This document shows, in pieces, positions 48,501-60,037 of a stretch of 64,000 nucleotides of DNA; positions within the stretch are counted from its first letter, which is position 1, and every line of letters starts with the position of its first letter. This DNA is from Pipra filicauda (lineage: Eukaryota; Chordata; Aves; Passeriformes; Pipridae): NCBI RefSeq assembly GCF_003945595.2, contig NW_024103707.1:248001-312000 (forward strand), in the 5' to 3' direction. The notes under the pieces were generated by a model, which saw only the letters and a list, made by a program, of their open reading frames with translations, had not been told where the DNA came from and did not search any database. The translations under genes were made by a program, and so were the position numbers.

Positions 48501-50689
48501 TGTACTGGGTTACTCAAGCCTCCTACCAGTGCTGATGCTTCCCAAGTTGTCTGCTTTAGAGATGCAAAAATTGCATAAATTAAATTGCTGGACTGTGCAC
48601 AGCATTACTAAGATAAGGAGCTACCTCCTGCACCTCCTCAGCCACTCTGGCAGCCCAGTTCTGTTCCCCAGGTCTCTCATGTTATACACAACTTCCTCCC
48701 TCTGTTTCTTTCCAAAATTACCTGCATCGTTCTCTTTTTTATTTTTTCCTTTTTTTGTTTCCCAGAAGTTTTATACTATACTCCAGGCTTGTGTGTGTTA
48801 TTGTAAATGAGAGGGATTAATGTCAGTCTGTAATCTCAGTTCTGTACTGCTAGGAACAATTCATACTCATTATTTATTGTTGATTTTAGTATTTTCCAAT
48901 TTGTTTTATCATAAAAAAATCACAGTTATGTGGCTGACGTCCATTAAAACTTCAATAAATTTTTGTCCAGTTGGTTAATATTTTCCAATGACAGTACATT
49001 AAGAAAGTTGGTTTTCAGTCACATCAGTTATACATTTTTCTGTGATTTTATTTCTTTTTCCCTCTTTGTGATTGGAATGTTATTGAATCCAGCACAATGA
49101 AAGCAAAATACAAATTAAGCCTGGTAATTTTCATTGCATTCCTTTTCCGATGGATTCTGAGAGGTTTTGGAAGAACTTAACCCAGAATATATGAACAAGG
49201 ACTACAGGATGTTATAGTGAAGTTTTATAAACCTAAGGATAAAGACTGTGTCTTCTGTGTTGGGATTTTTTTGAACCACCCTATTGAATTTGAGAGCAGG
49301 AATCAAATTTTTTATTAAATTCTAGACATGTACATAAAAATCTATAAAAAGATATCACTTTTTATTAAATTCTGAAGTTTTTGCAAAAAGGAAAACGAGG
49401 AACTGGTTATCAGAGGATATATAACAAAAGCAAAGTGAAAAAAATGAAGTGAAAGTCTTGAGAAATATTTCTGTGGAAGGCAGAAAAATATTCTTATGCT
49501 GAGTTAACGTCAAGTAACCTTTTTTTCTTATGGAATAAAAGACCATTATTCTTTCATTGTTGGGTGGCTGCTTCATTAAATATAGTGGTGACATAATTTT
49601 GTTTCAGCATGACTGGTGGAAAATGTCTGCAACACAGCAGAAATTAACATCTCTCATCCATCTTATTCCATATCTATCTTTTCAATAATCTACTTATTTG
49701 TGACACTCTCTCTGTTGGTTTTTTTTTAATCTGCTTAGATGGTACACTGCAAGGAACAAGGTCTGTTTTTCGGTTTGTTTATATACAGTGAGTAACTCAA
49801 TGGTTCACTGGAAATTTTAAGATGCTTTTGAAATAGTGACTAATAATAATTAATAATGTTTTGAAATGAAATTATTTCCTAATTTTTTTCACATTTTTTC
49901 TTCTTACAGCTATATCTGGTATCTTTAATTCTTTTTAAGTTTCCTATTGCACACAATGTGCAAAGATACAATGTGGTAGCCATTAGTATGTTGGGCCACA
50001 TAAGAAGTAATACAAGTGTAAATAGAGATCTGTCTGTGTAATTTTTTTCTTAGGAAATGGAATACTGTCTGTTTTAACTGCTCTTTTATTTGCTTTATAA
50101 TTTGTTTATTTTATTTTGTTTTCTTCCCTGATTTCAGCAAGCACTGGTCTGGCTAATTTCTATTCAATGTTTTTAAATCTGAGTTTCCATTGTACCTGGG
50201 AACAGGTGGGAAGTGGAAACCACTGTTTGATACTATTTCCAACCTCACATTTCAGAAAGGCTGGAGCTAAATCAAGATATCAGATGTCAATTATCAAGTG
50301 TAGGCTAAGATGGAAAGATGTAGCAGGAGGAGAAGGAGCACAGGTGGCATGAGCTCACAAGCACAGAAGGGATGCCTGCAACCCAGACCACTGGGCATGT
50401 GAACATGTGACACCTTACCATCCTCTCAGTCTGTCTTTCTCCTTGGCTTTAAATGCAGAGGCCAGAGAGGTAAAGTAAATGCTTTGCACTGAAAATCTTG
50501 ACTGCATCAAGCCATGAAAAGGAGGCTCAATGAGCCTCCACCTCTCCCTGTCATGTATTGCATTGACTGGATGAAGTTCTGAGAGGGGAGTTTTATACCA
50601 GAGACATCAGCTCTGTGTAAATTAGTATCTGTGTCTTCTTAGGGGAATTTTGTGTAAGATTATTTGTTTATTCTGTTGTCTCATCTGGT
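45593..50689. other. Intergenic, no gene seen
   Basis: AT-rich sequence. The less AT-rich patches at 47040-47340 and 48360-48680 contain frames of 126 and 156 codons, but without any motif I know; they could be old repeats or chance. Confidence 0.4.
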
Positions 50690-51140
50690 CCAGCTATGGA
50701 CCAGCTACAAACCAACCTTGGTATTATACAATCCAACCAGATGAGAAGTGTTACTCACCAATACAGATGATCTCATTAAAGAGGCAAAAAATGGAGGCAG
50801 CCTGGGCTCTAGCGACCATATCTGGGTTGAGTTTGTTATCTTGAGGAATCTGGGCCTGGAGCGGGTCTAAAGTTCAGGACTCTGAACTTCAGAACAGCAA
50901 ACTTGCAGTTATGTAAAGAATTTAGTGGATGACATCCCCTGGGAAACTGTCTTTAGGGACACAGGAGCTTACCAGAGCTGGCAACTCTTTAAGGCCAATT
51001 TTCTGAGAGTGTAAGAGCTTTCCATCCTGATGTATAGGAAATCAAGCAAGGCAGGCTGGAAAACAGCATGGCTGAGTAAGGATCTCCTCATTAAACTGAG
51101 GACTAAAAAGGAAATGCACAGCTAGTGGAAGCAGGAACGT
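50690..51140 (+). mobile_element. CR1 LINE, internal fragment (endonuclease end and linker)
   Basis: Translation in broken frames shows the endonuclease C-terminal motif (GGSLGSSDH-like, from AATGGAGGCAGCCTGGGCTC). The linker block follows, with AAGCAAGGCAGGCTGGAAAA and CATGGCTGAGTAAGGATCTC, which also occurs in the CR1 at 10.7 kb. Both ends are truncated. Confidence 0.7.
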
Positions 51141-52610
51141 TTTGCTTTGATTAGCCCTTTTTTTGTTTTCCTAAGTTAGCAATTAGAGTTTAGACGACAG
51201 TTACTCAGTTATTGTTTACCTATGTCACCTATTTAAACTAGTCATGCTAAAGGACTAAATTTTCCTCTCTCAGATTTAACTAAGCCTAAGTAAACAGCCA
51301 GCCTAAGTAAACACTTTGCCCAGGAACTGAAAAACAGTGTCTGGATTCATGGGTTTGATTTCACTGAAGGATGATTAAAGTGAAATTGGACTAGAAAGAG
51401 GAGTCAGTAAAGCAGAACTTTTCATCTTTAGAAAGCATTTAAAAAATAATTCCCTATATGCGTCCTCAACTATAGGGCTCTTTCCTTCCAAATTTAGTTA
51501 TGTGCTTACATTTCCAAAGGTAAGGGGAAAACTGTGGAAAAAATGCATATCCTAATACTTAAATAGTATCTCTGAATATATAATAGTGCAAGGAAATGCT
51601 TTCACCCAAAAATTCCACCGTATTTGTCCTTTTTTCAGTAACTTCCTTTTCAGCCCAGACACAAATTTAAATCCTTGACATAGGCTTTAGTTTTCATGGC
51701 AAAAGATACACAGGGAGAAGATAACTTTATAACCTGTAGAAAAGCACATGCTTGTTTGCCTGGGCAAACATCCCATGTTTCCCATCCAGTTTATTTACTA
51801 AGAAGGCCTTAAACAATGTCAGTATAGATGACAATAGAATAAGAACACGTCAGTGCATAGCAGCACTTGATCAATAAGTGTGTGCAGAGACATTGGGACA
51901 ATATTAGCTTTTCTGCTGGCTGCTAATATAAAGAGTTTATGCATAGGAGCTCACATGTAATGGCCCAAAGACATAAAGTAGAAACCTCAGCTAATAGAGA
52001 GAATTATTAGTTACAGCAGAGGTCCAGTTTTCAGGGTTAAAAAATGCTTCCAGTTTCATTTACCATGAAAGGAATTTGGAGAGGACAGGAAAGGGCAGCT
52101 GATGATGTATGATGATAAACACACATGGAGGAGAATGCAAAAAATGTTAACATTGTAAAAGGAGAATGGATTAAAACAACAAGTTGTTGTTTTTTCTCTA
52201 CATGTTCCAGTATAAGAGGAGGATATAATTTTTATTAAATTAAGGAGTACTGATCTGATTTTCCTTGTTCAGAAATCAAGGTCAGGAAAATATTGCTGAA
52301 TATTACATGGAGCATGAATATTGGACGAAAAGCGAAAAGGACCTGCTGTTGCACAGTCATGTTAGTCTCTGACTGGGTATCTCTAGATGGAAATTTTGCC
52401 ATAGAAGTCTCTCTGGCTGCAATTACTAATATAATTTCCCCCTCCTATGAGAAATAAATAATCTGGTTTTATTATAAGCAAATTGAATTTAGTGGGAAAA
52501 CAAAGGGTGGTGGGATATTTTTCTCTTCTTTCATTTAATTCCAAGAGTTTTTAGGTGCCTCGTGGAGACTGTAAGGTGAAAGGCCCTGTCTGTGCCTGAT
52601 GCCAGGAAAT
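51141..52610. other. Intergenic, nothing recognised
   Basis: AT-rich sequence with no supported gene or repeat. Confidence 0.5.
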
Positions 52611-52991
52611 TGTCACGATCGGGACAGGGAAGAAAATATATAAAAACAGAAAATATACCCTGGCCACATGGCCGGCTTTTGTGTGTGGACAGACCCCCCT
52701 GTATGTACAAGGGGGTAGTCATCAATCAATCAGGAGAGAGGGTGACACCCCCTCCTGAATTCGAAAAATTACCTTTTAAGTTAAAATACCTGTTACCTGT
52801 TGAATATTTAACATCTTAAGTGGCCAAGAGGGTACAAAAAGGGCGCGTTTTTCAAACCACATGTGCTTTTCCATGCCATGTGACTTGGGATTGCACCCAG
52901 TGCTGCAATAAAGGATTTCTTGCTGCAATTTTCCTTGTCCTGCAAGTATTTTTTGCCATTTCATAAATTGAAAGCAAGGATTTTTCTTACA
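52611..52991 (+). mobile_element. Candidate solo LTR
   Basis: The stretch opens TGTCACGATCGGGACAGGGA and closes TTTTTCTTACA. It contains TATATAAAA (52637) and a late AATAAA (52908-52913) followed by a TTGC-rich stretch, as in an R-U5 region. Its composition differs from the flanks. I found no target duplication and cannot name the family. Confidence 0.45.
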
Positions 52992-54589
52992 CTCCCCAAG
53001 CTCTGCAAGGTTATATGTAACTTCTCTGATATTTGTAAAGAAGTTAAATTGAATGCTTATATATAAAAATTTTTTCCCTCAATCACTATATACTACCCCT
53101 TGAGAGGAGGGAAAAGAGAACTTTGTGCTCAATGACTTCCTTTTCAAGGATTCTTTTACATTAAGCTTAAACAAAGCAGTTATGCAACCTGAAAAGAATT
53201 ACATTTCAGGAAGTCCGGAGTTCTGGAAGTGCTACCCAGCCAGGCATGAGCTAAGCAGGCAAAGCTATCTAAATGCTCCTCATGGGTCTCCTTTTACAGT
53301 GTTCAGTCAGACAGGCAGAAGCCCAACAAAAGCAAACCATCCCAAAAACAGTCTCCCTCTGCCCAAGAAAAAAAAAGCAACAAACCACAAACGAAAGAGA
53401 TATGGCAACATGAAGTAGCATTGTAATAAATCAGTGACTTTGCAGTAATTAAGCATCTTCTTGAAAGCTTTGCAGGCCTCCATGCAGGAGCTTGAGACTT
53501 TTTTAAATATTTGATTATATGTGGAAGGCGTACATACAACTTATAGACACAGCAAATACAGTGAAGGAGGGATGAGTATGTGTTAGAAGGCTTTATAAAA
53601 AATATAACTCTGGAAAGGATATTAGAAATTAAATCCTAATGCACTAGGGGAAGGAACATCTGTTTTAAAAATCTGATTTCTAAGGTGATGAAGTTGAATG
53701 TAATTTTTGCTTTGTTGTAAAACATGTGTGAAGGATCTTTCTGTCAGATCAAACATATCCTTTCAGGGTGCCAAGATCCCTTGTAGCATCATCATCCTCA
53801 GCTATTTTAAAGCAGAACACCTCCCCCTGCCCTCCCCTTTCCTACACATGCACACACATGCTTGTACACCTGCTGTCTTGTAAGGAAAAACTGCTTTTGC
53901 ATTGACATATCAACCATGATAAGGTATTTCATACGCATATCTGTAACAAAACTGAAATATCTGCTTACTTTCATTTTCTGAACTGGTTCATCACAGCTCC
54001 AGACAGTCAGGACTACAAATTTGTGGGGTTATTTTTCAGAGACCTCTTTTTGAGTGTGTTTGAAAAGTCTTAGGGAATTGTGTGTCAGGCACAGAACAGC
54101 ATTAAAGCAATTTGATGAAATTCAATGATGTCTCAGTTTAAATAATTCTTCATAAAACAAGCACAGAATCCGTTGTCTTAAGGATCTGTACAAGTTCCTT
54201 TTAAGGAAAGACTGCATTGTCCAGAACTGTGCATGACTTCAGGAAGAAGAAGACATACAGCTTATAGCCTCGGGTCTCAGCTTTCTCAGTTTTCTTCCCA
54301 TGATGAAAATATCTCGTGATACAGGTTCTTTACAAGGCCTTATATGAGTCTTATATGAATACACAAAAGAAGACACAGGTTTCTTCTTCTTAAAGAAGAT
54401 GCAGGTTTCCCTGTGTCATAGATTTACTTGTTCTAAAAAACCAAACGTAAATTTTTCTTTCCCCTGCCCCACTGTAAAAGAAAGATGTTGAATGGGGGAG
54501 GGTGTTTTTGCCTTAGGTGATTGATCTACACAAAAGAACTAACTGACAGAACTGCATTCCAAGCTGATGCCTCTCTCTAAGGCTATGGG
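52992..54589. other. Intergenic, nothing recognised
   Basis: No exon seen. The 97-codon frame at 53125-53418 has no motif. Confidence 0.45.
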
Positions 54590-55030
54590 GAGGTGCTGAG
54601 TTTTTTTCCTCCTCTCCTTGGAAACACTTCACTTTTGCCTTGGCTCGGGCAACGTGTGTGTTGGACAGGTTTCAGGGTCGTTTAGTTCTCGGCCTGGTCA
54701 TCTGACTGTTTTTTGGCCCCAGCTTGTCTGCGCTTTTTCTGCCCCCAGCCCGGACTTAATCAGAGAGGTCTGACTCATCTGCAGAGGAACTTTTTGAGGA
54801 GGAGGATGCCCTTTTCCCTCTTTGGCAGTGCTGTGTGCTCATCGAGGAAGGGGGGGAATCCCGGCCACAGCCAGCCACAGCCAGTGTGAGTTTTGTGGGA
54901 AGAACCTGCCTTCTTTCCCCTTTTCCCCCTTCCCCTTCTTGGGGTTGGGGGGGGAAGGGGGTGGAAGATCTCAATTTTTCGGCTTCTCCCACACACCAGG
55001 CCCCCCAACTGCAACTGCCAGAGCCCAACA

Positions 55031-55044
55031 GCGCCCCCTGCCGA
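55031..55044 (-). promoter_or_regulatory. CTCF-like motif 1
   Basis: Minus strand TCGGCAGGGGGCGC fits 12 of 14 positions of the CTCF core CCASYAGRKGGCRS. It has the same orientation as motif 2, starting 59 bases earlier. Confidence 0.55.
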
Positions 55045-55089
55045 CCAGCACCGAGCAACTGCAGGCTCTGCTCCTCCAGTGATCCAACA

Positions 55090-55103
55090 GCGCCCCCTGC
55101 TGG
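55090..55103 (-). promoter_or_regulatory. CTCF-like motif 2
   Basis: Minus strand CCAGCAGGGGGCGC fits all 14 positions of the CTCF core CCASYAGRKGGCRS. Confidence 0.7.
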
Positions 55104-55441
55104 CCGTGGTGGGAATTGCGCCAGAAAAGCAGAAGGTACTGAACTGTTTCCTTTTTGAGGGGGATTTTTTTGGAGGGTACAGGATTATTGTTTTAGTTGG
55201 TTTTGTGTTCTTTTGTTGTTCTGCCAATACACATATATCCTTTAATAAAGGGCTGTTATTCTTTTCTTTTTTCCATATTTCCTCAATTGAAGCCTCTTAA
55301 TTTCATATTTACAATTGCTTAGAGGGAGGAGTTTGGTCTTCCTCATAACTCATCCTCCTTAGCAAAACACTTCAGTCATTAAACTGAGACACCCTGTCAT
55401 TTAGATGGTGGTATATATGTAGATATATATTTTTAAAGTCT

Positions 55442-55497
55442 ATAGCCTTTACTAGCCTTACTATTTAATACTAATAGCCTTTAATAGCCTTACTATT
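55442..55497. repeat. Direct duplication of ~24 bases
   Basis: ATAGCCTTTACTAGCCTTACTATT (55442-55465) recurs with one change at 55474-55497. Each copy is itself built on TAGCCTT units. Confidence 0.85.
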
Positions 55498-57358
55498 GTG
55501 ACACCTTGTAAATGTTCAGCAACAAGGCTAGAGAAAATGGCACAGCTTTCAAACAGAGGTAATAAAAGAAAGACAACGCACTGCTATAAGCCAAGAACCT
55601 TAGCCATGAGCATATGGATAATTTCTCTCTATGTTTTGATTTTGATACAGAGAGGTATAAAATTAATTAAGAAGTGAGTATTCAGAAAGCAGTCAAAGGT
55701 TTTCAAGCTAAAATGAAAAATATTTTATGAAACAAAATAATCATATTACCTTTAAACAAACATTGCAGAGTGAATTAAAAATGGTGATTAAGGGATTAAT
55801 CTTGACCATTTTGACTAGTATAGCTACAAGTCCTACCAGAATTCTGAAAGATAAATAAGGCAGCATGTTGGCTTCAGAATTGCAGTTTTCACTGACAGTA
55901 CCATTGAAGGCTTCCCCAGTCATATGTGCCCATGTGCACATAAAATAGCTATATTTGGAAAGATGGGACCAGAAATAGAGTGTCCAGCCTCCTCCTCTTC
56001 CCAATTTTTACTCTTACCAATGGACTCATATTTCACTGTGCATTCTTGCCCTTTTGAAGTCCAGCATGTTTGATTAATCTTATCACTTGCTAGTTAATGC
56101 ATTTTATCTCACAGAATAGGATAATCTCCCTCATAATTAGCTGCTCTGGTGTCTTGCTCTAAATGATCCCCTGCCATGTTTTATTGTCATTAATTGGCAA
56201 AATGTTCTAGATTTTCTTATCAGAAGAAAAGGAAAGTGATGCGTATAGCCTCAATCTCTCAGGAGAAGGCCAGCCAAGACAGTATTCTGCAGGGCATGAT
56301 AGGGCCCTAAACAACATTTCCTGTGAGCCTGACACTTGGTCTGGAGAGGAAGCTTTTGTACAATATTTGCCCTGGGTTTTTTTTGAGATCCTGTTTACTC
56401 AATAATAGCAAGTTCAAGAAAAAAAAGATAGTAAAACATGTTCCATCAAAGAAAATTAATTTGTTTCCTATAATACCTGGATTGCAACTATCTTATTAGT
56501 AGTTTCCGCAATTACAGCAAAAGAGCTCTTCTCTTCCCCATATAAACAAGGAGTAACTATCACAACTTGACTATCCACTAAGTAAAAAATGTGGTACTTT
56601 CACAGGCAGGGGGAAGTGTTAATTGTGGTGCAGCCAATACTGCCAAGCTGTGTTTTCAAAGAGGGGCCAGGGCCACTTCTGGCTGAACAGTAAAGCCTCT
56701 TGCCAGTGTTGGGGATTGTATGACACTGTTCACAAAGGCTCCAGAGAGAGCACAGTCAATTCTATGTATCCCAGAGCCAGGTTTCTGTTCAGTTCCTGTT
56801 TGTCCACAATTGACCTATTTCTCTATTGTATGTCACCGTTAAATCCTTTTTGTTTCTGATGTGGTTAATTACCACTTTCTTTCTACAAAGTGTTGTTGTC
56901 AAAACAGCCCAAATGTAATACTTCATCTTTCAGACCCACTTTTTCCCCCTTAGCCTTCCTCTTGTTCCTTAATCTATTCTCTGTACACTTCCCTTCATAT
57001 TCTGATTTCTGTTGTTTTCTGTAGGCTTTTAATTTCCAGTCATGCTTCATGTATTTGGCAGAGTTCTTTGTTTTTTACTGCCAAATATCTTCACAGTTCT
57101 CTTTCAGAAAGTTTAATCCAAATGAATAAAATTTACTCCTTTTAGAAACTTTATTTTTGTCTTTACAAAATCACTTTTCATCTTGTACTCAATTACAATA
57201 TCTTTAGGGTCAGTAGTATGTGAGAGTTTGCTTTATGTACAATTAATGTATGCAGCTGGGCCTTGCTAAGTTATACGTGGTATTTCTGCTTAGTCTGGTC
57301 TGCTCTAGAGATGGTTCATTGCGGTGCGAGTGATTACTTGAGCAGACACAGATGAGAT
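55498..57358. other. Intergenic, nothing recognised
   Basis: AT-rich sequence without a supported gene. Confidence 0.45.
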
Positions 57359-57887
57359 TTAGCTTGTCATGAAGATGCTGCCTGTCTTTTCAGAGACAGG
57401 CTGAAAGCCATCACCAGTATCAGACTCACTGAGGAGGAGGATCACAGGTGAATGGTAAGAGCAAAACCTCTTTGCCAAAAGGTTAGGTTTCTCAACAAAG
57501 AGTGACAAAGGAAAAACACTTTTTTTCTGCCAATGAGATGCCACTGATGATTTTGTCATTTGGCAAATCTAGTAATAGGTACTGAAAGATGTCAAGATTT
57601 GAGGCAGATTGAGTGAAAATTAAAATATCCTGGGGAGAATACATGAGGTTTTGCCCTCTTATTATTTTAAGAGGAACCTGTTGCTTACTGACATCAGTTA
57701 ACCTTCGAAGCACAAGGTTAAACAACATTTCTATGTAAATTCCTTCACTGCACTTGATCGGGTGAAAAAACTCTTTCATAGCATTGGTTTCTCTGAAAAT
57801 CGTGGTACAATGGCTTTTCCCAAAGGATCTGAAAATCTGGTTCATGTTATTCATTGAGATACTGCTGTCATTATTTACAACGCTCAC
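57359..57887 (-). pseudogene. Unrecognised coding-like block with a frame change
   Basis: A minus-strand frame of 131 codons (57887-57492) reads like protein, e.g. FFHPIKCSEGIYIEMLFNLV and SPQDILIFTQ. It overlaps a second frame (57559-57359) with similarly protein-like content, e.g. FVEKPNLLAKRF. The change of frame falls at an A7 run (plus strand T run near 57520-57526). The 131-codon frame opens with GTG and no clear ATG, and an AG (TGAGCAG) directly precedes it, so it could be an exon or a decayed retrocopy. I do not recognise the family. A chance ORF of this length is possible in 64 kb. Confidence 0.3.
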
Positions 57888-58879
57888 TGCTCAGTAGAAC
57901 TGGGCCATGTGGGAGGTACTTTGGATTCATTGTTTAGCAGTGGACTACTGATGTACTTCAGTTTTATAATAAAATAAAACTTATTTCATATGAAATTCAG
58001 ATCTCAGAAGCCAAGAACTGTATTTACACATAGAGATTCCTGTTGCGGGGGTTTTGAGGTGATGCTGTCTGTTTGAGCAATGTCCTGTCATTCAGTCTGG
58101 CTCTCTGTATAAGCATCAGTTAAACCACCAGTCTGCAGCATGAACCTAGCATTTTAAAACTAGTGGCAAGAACCCAAAAAATAGCATATATAAGCTTCTC
58201 CAATGTTATGTACTGATGAAAATCCTTCTAGCATGGGAAATTAAATATGAGATGCATATCCTATATGCATATGCCATATGTATATAAGAACAGCTTTTCT
58301 TCTTAGTTTTTCCTATATAGAATTAGTAAAATGATAATTTCAGGAATGAACATTCAGCTGCTCTAAGCAGCAACATAGTGTAGGATGCTGGAAAACTTTT
58401 GGAGGAGCAGGAGTTCATGCACAAGCACCAGTGCCCTGGAATATGTGTCTTTGGTTTCCAAACCATCTTTCAGATTTGCAGGCGAAAGTGTGCCAGCTCT
58501 TATTGCTGTGATTCAAGCCCACATGACCATAACATGCCGAATCAACATGCCCAATATATGTGACAGAGGAATAAAAATAAAGGCATGTGTAATTAATGGA
58601 AGATTTGATAAGAGATACCATCAGATATTGTATTAATATTTACCACGAGCAAAATCCTGGCTGTGTTAAAGTCAAGAAGAAGCTTAGTCATTGACTTCAG
58701 CAGAGTCATGACTTAACCCTCATGAACTTTGCCCTGTCATAACATTGATGAAATTTAGCCAGTGTAGAAAGCCAGTACTTGACGTAGACACCAGCCTAAT
58801 TTTTGAAAGAACTGTGAAACTTGGCGTTTGAGCTCTTTTCAAAACTTCTTTTGAAGACTACAGTAGTTCTTATGAAGAG

Positions 58880-58947
58880 CACTTGCGGATAGAGGTTGGA
58901 ACTAGGTGATCTTTAAGGTCTCTGCCAACATGTTCTATGACTCATAG
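58880..58947 (+). mobile_element. CR1 3' terminal fragment
   Basis: AGAGGTTGGAACTAGGTGAT, followed by CTTTAAGGTCTCTGCCAAC and TTCTATGACTCAT, is the last ~65 bases of a CR1 in sense orientation. Confidence 0.85.
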
Positions 58948-59728
58948 TCAGGCATCAGATAGGAGATTTCTGCAAGAAATGCCACGAAACACATTAAAAG
59001 AAGTAAATATAAAATACATGGGAAAAATATGTTTATGTCTGGAGGAAATTAAGAAATCTTTTTAAAAGATTTGGGTGAGTTGTACCCAAATAAATTAGTA
59101 CTGGGAAGTTTATTTGCAGAAAAACACACCAAGACAACGTCCAAATACAAAAAAGCATCCCTTAAGCCCAAAGAAAAGCTGACAAAAACGTAAAATTTCA
59201 CTTAAATAAAATCCCAGATTCAATCAGGATTTCAGTGGTTTCAACAACTGTTAATTTTTCTGTTAAAATGCTTCAAATTTAAGGAGTGCCACCTACTCTT
59301 TTTTAGAAAAAATGAATATTAATAACTCTCCTTACACATTAGGAATATTTGAATTCAAACAGACTGGAATTTTCCAACTTTAAAAGCCATGGGAAATACT
59401 GGTTTGTTTTATTGTGCAAGTGGTAAAATAGCATATGATCCTTTAACATGCAACAAGGCAACAACTCTCCTGTCACATTTCATGTGATACTTTAGACTGC
59501 ATACAGTATAGGATGAGACACTGTGCCTTGTCCTGCTTTATGAAACATTTTTTAATGACAAGTTGCTTGTCCTTCTTAGTCATGACATACACAGAAAAGG
59601 TCAAAGGATTGATCTGAACCTCTTTGATATCTGAGGCTATTCTGCTGAGCATTCAGCCCTCTCTTTAGTCTACGTGTCTGACAGTCTCCAGTGGAATTTA
59701 TAAACAGCTGTAACATTGGTCAAAAGAT

Positions 59729-60037
59729 TTATTTCTCTCTAAGTAGACAGATATGAATTCCAGCAATGGTACCTTGTATGACACCCTCTCCAAATGAATA
59801 CTTTTCATTCATAAGAAATGGCATCTCATAGCCTGAAATAGCCATTATACATTGTGAGGATGATTTTATTGAATGATCCATCAGGAAGTAGTATAACGCA
59901 ACTAGATATATATTAGTTGTGCAAGAATGCCAAATGGTGAGGATCGGTTGCTCAACAATTGGAGAAAGCAGAGAAAACTTTGGAAAATGTTGCAGACTGT
60001 TATTTAGTTCAAAACAAAATTGCTGAAATCTGTGCAT
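59729..60037 (-). pseudogene. Unrecognised coding-like ORF
   Basis: 102 codons from ATG at 60037, e.g. FSLLSPIVEQPILTIWHSC and NEKYSFGEGVIQG. Composition is protein-like but I know no match. It lies on the same strand as the block at 57.4-57.9 kb, so the two could be remains of one gene. A possible donor (CAAGGTACC) lies before the stop codon. Chance remains a fair explanation. Confidence 0.25.

Larger units (their letters stand above)
54590..55369 (+). mobile_element. GC-rich LTR candidate with poly(A) signal
   Basis: A GC-rich patch in AT-rich DNA. AATAAA is at 55244-55249. The 3' part, GAAGCCTCTTAATTTCATAT then AGAGGGAGGAGTTTGG, matches the end of a common bird LTR as I remember it, closing near AGCAAAACA at 55369. 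The left border is unclear. It contains a G-rich run (54942-54966) and two CTCF-like motifs, listed separately. The ORFs of 100-150 codons here on both strands are composition effects. Confidence 0.55.

Noticed and set aside
48340..48810. A 156-codon ORF as a gene
   Set aside because: No motif, no splice context and low-complexity Ser/Pro/Leu content. Length is possible by chance in 64 kb.
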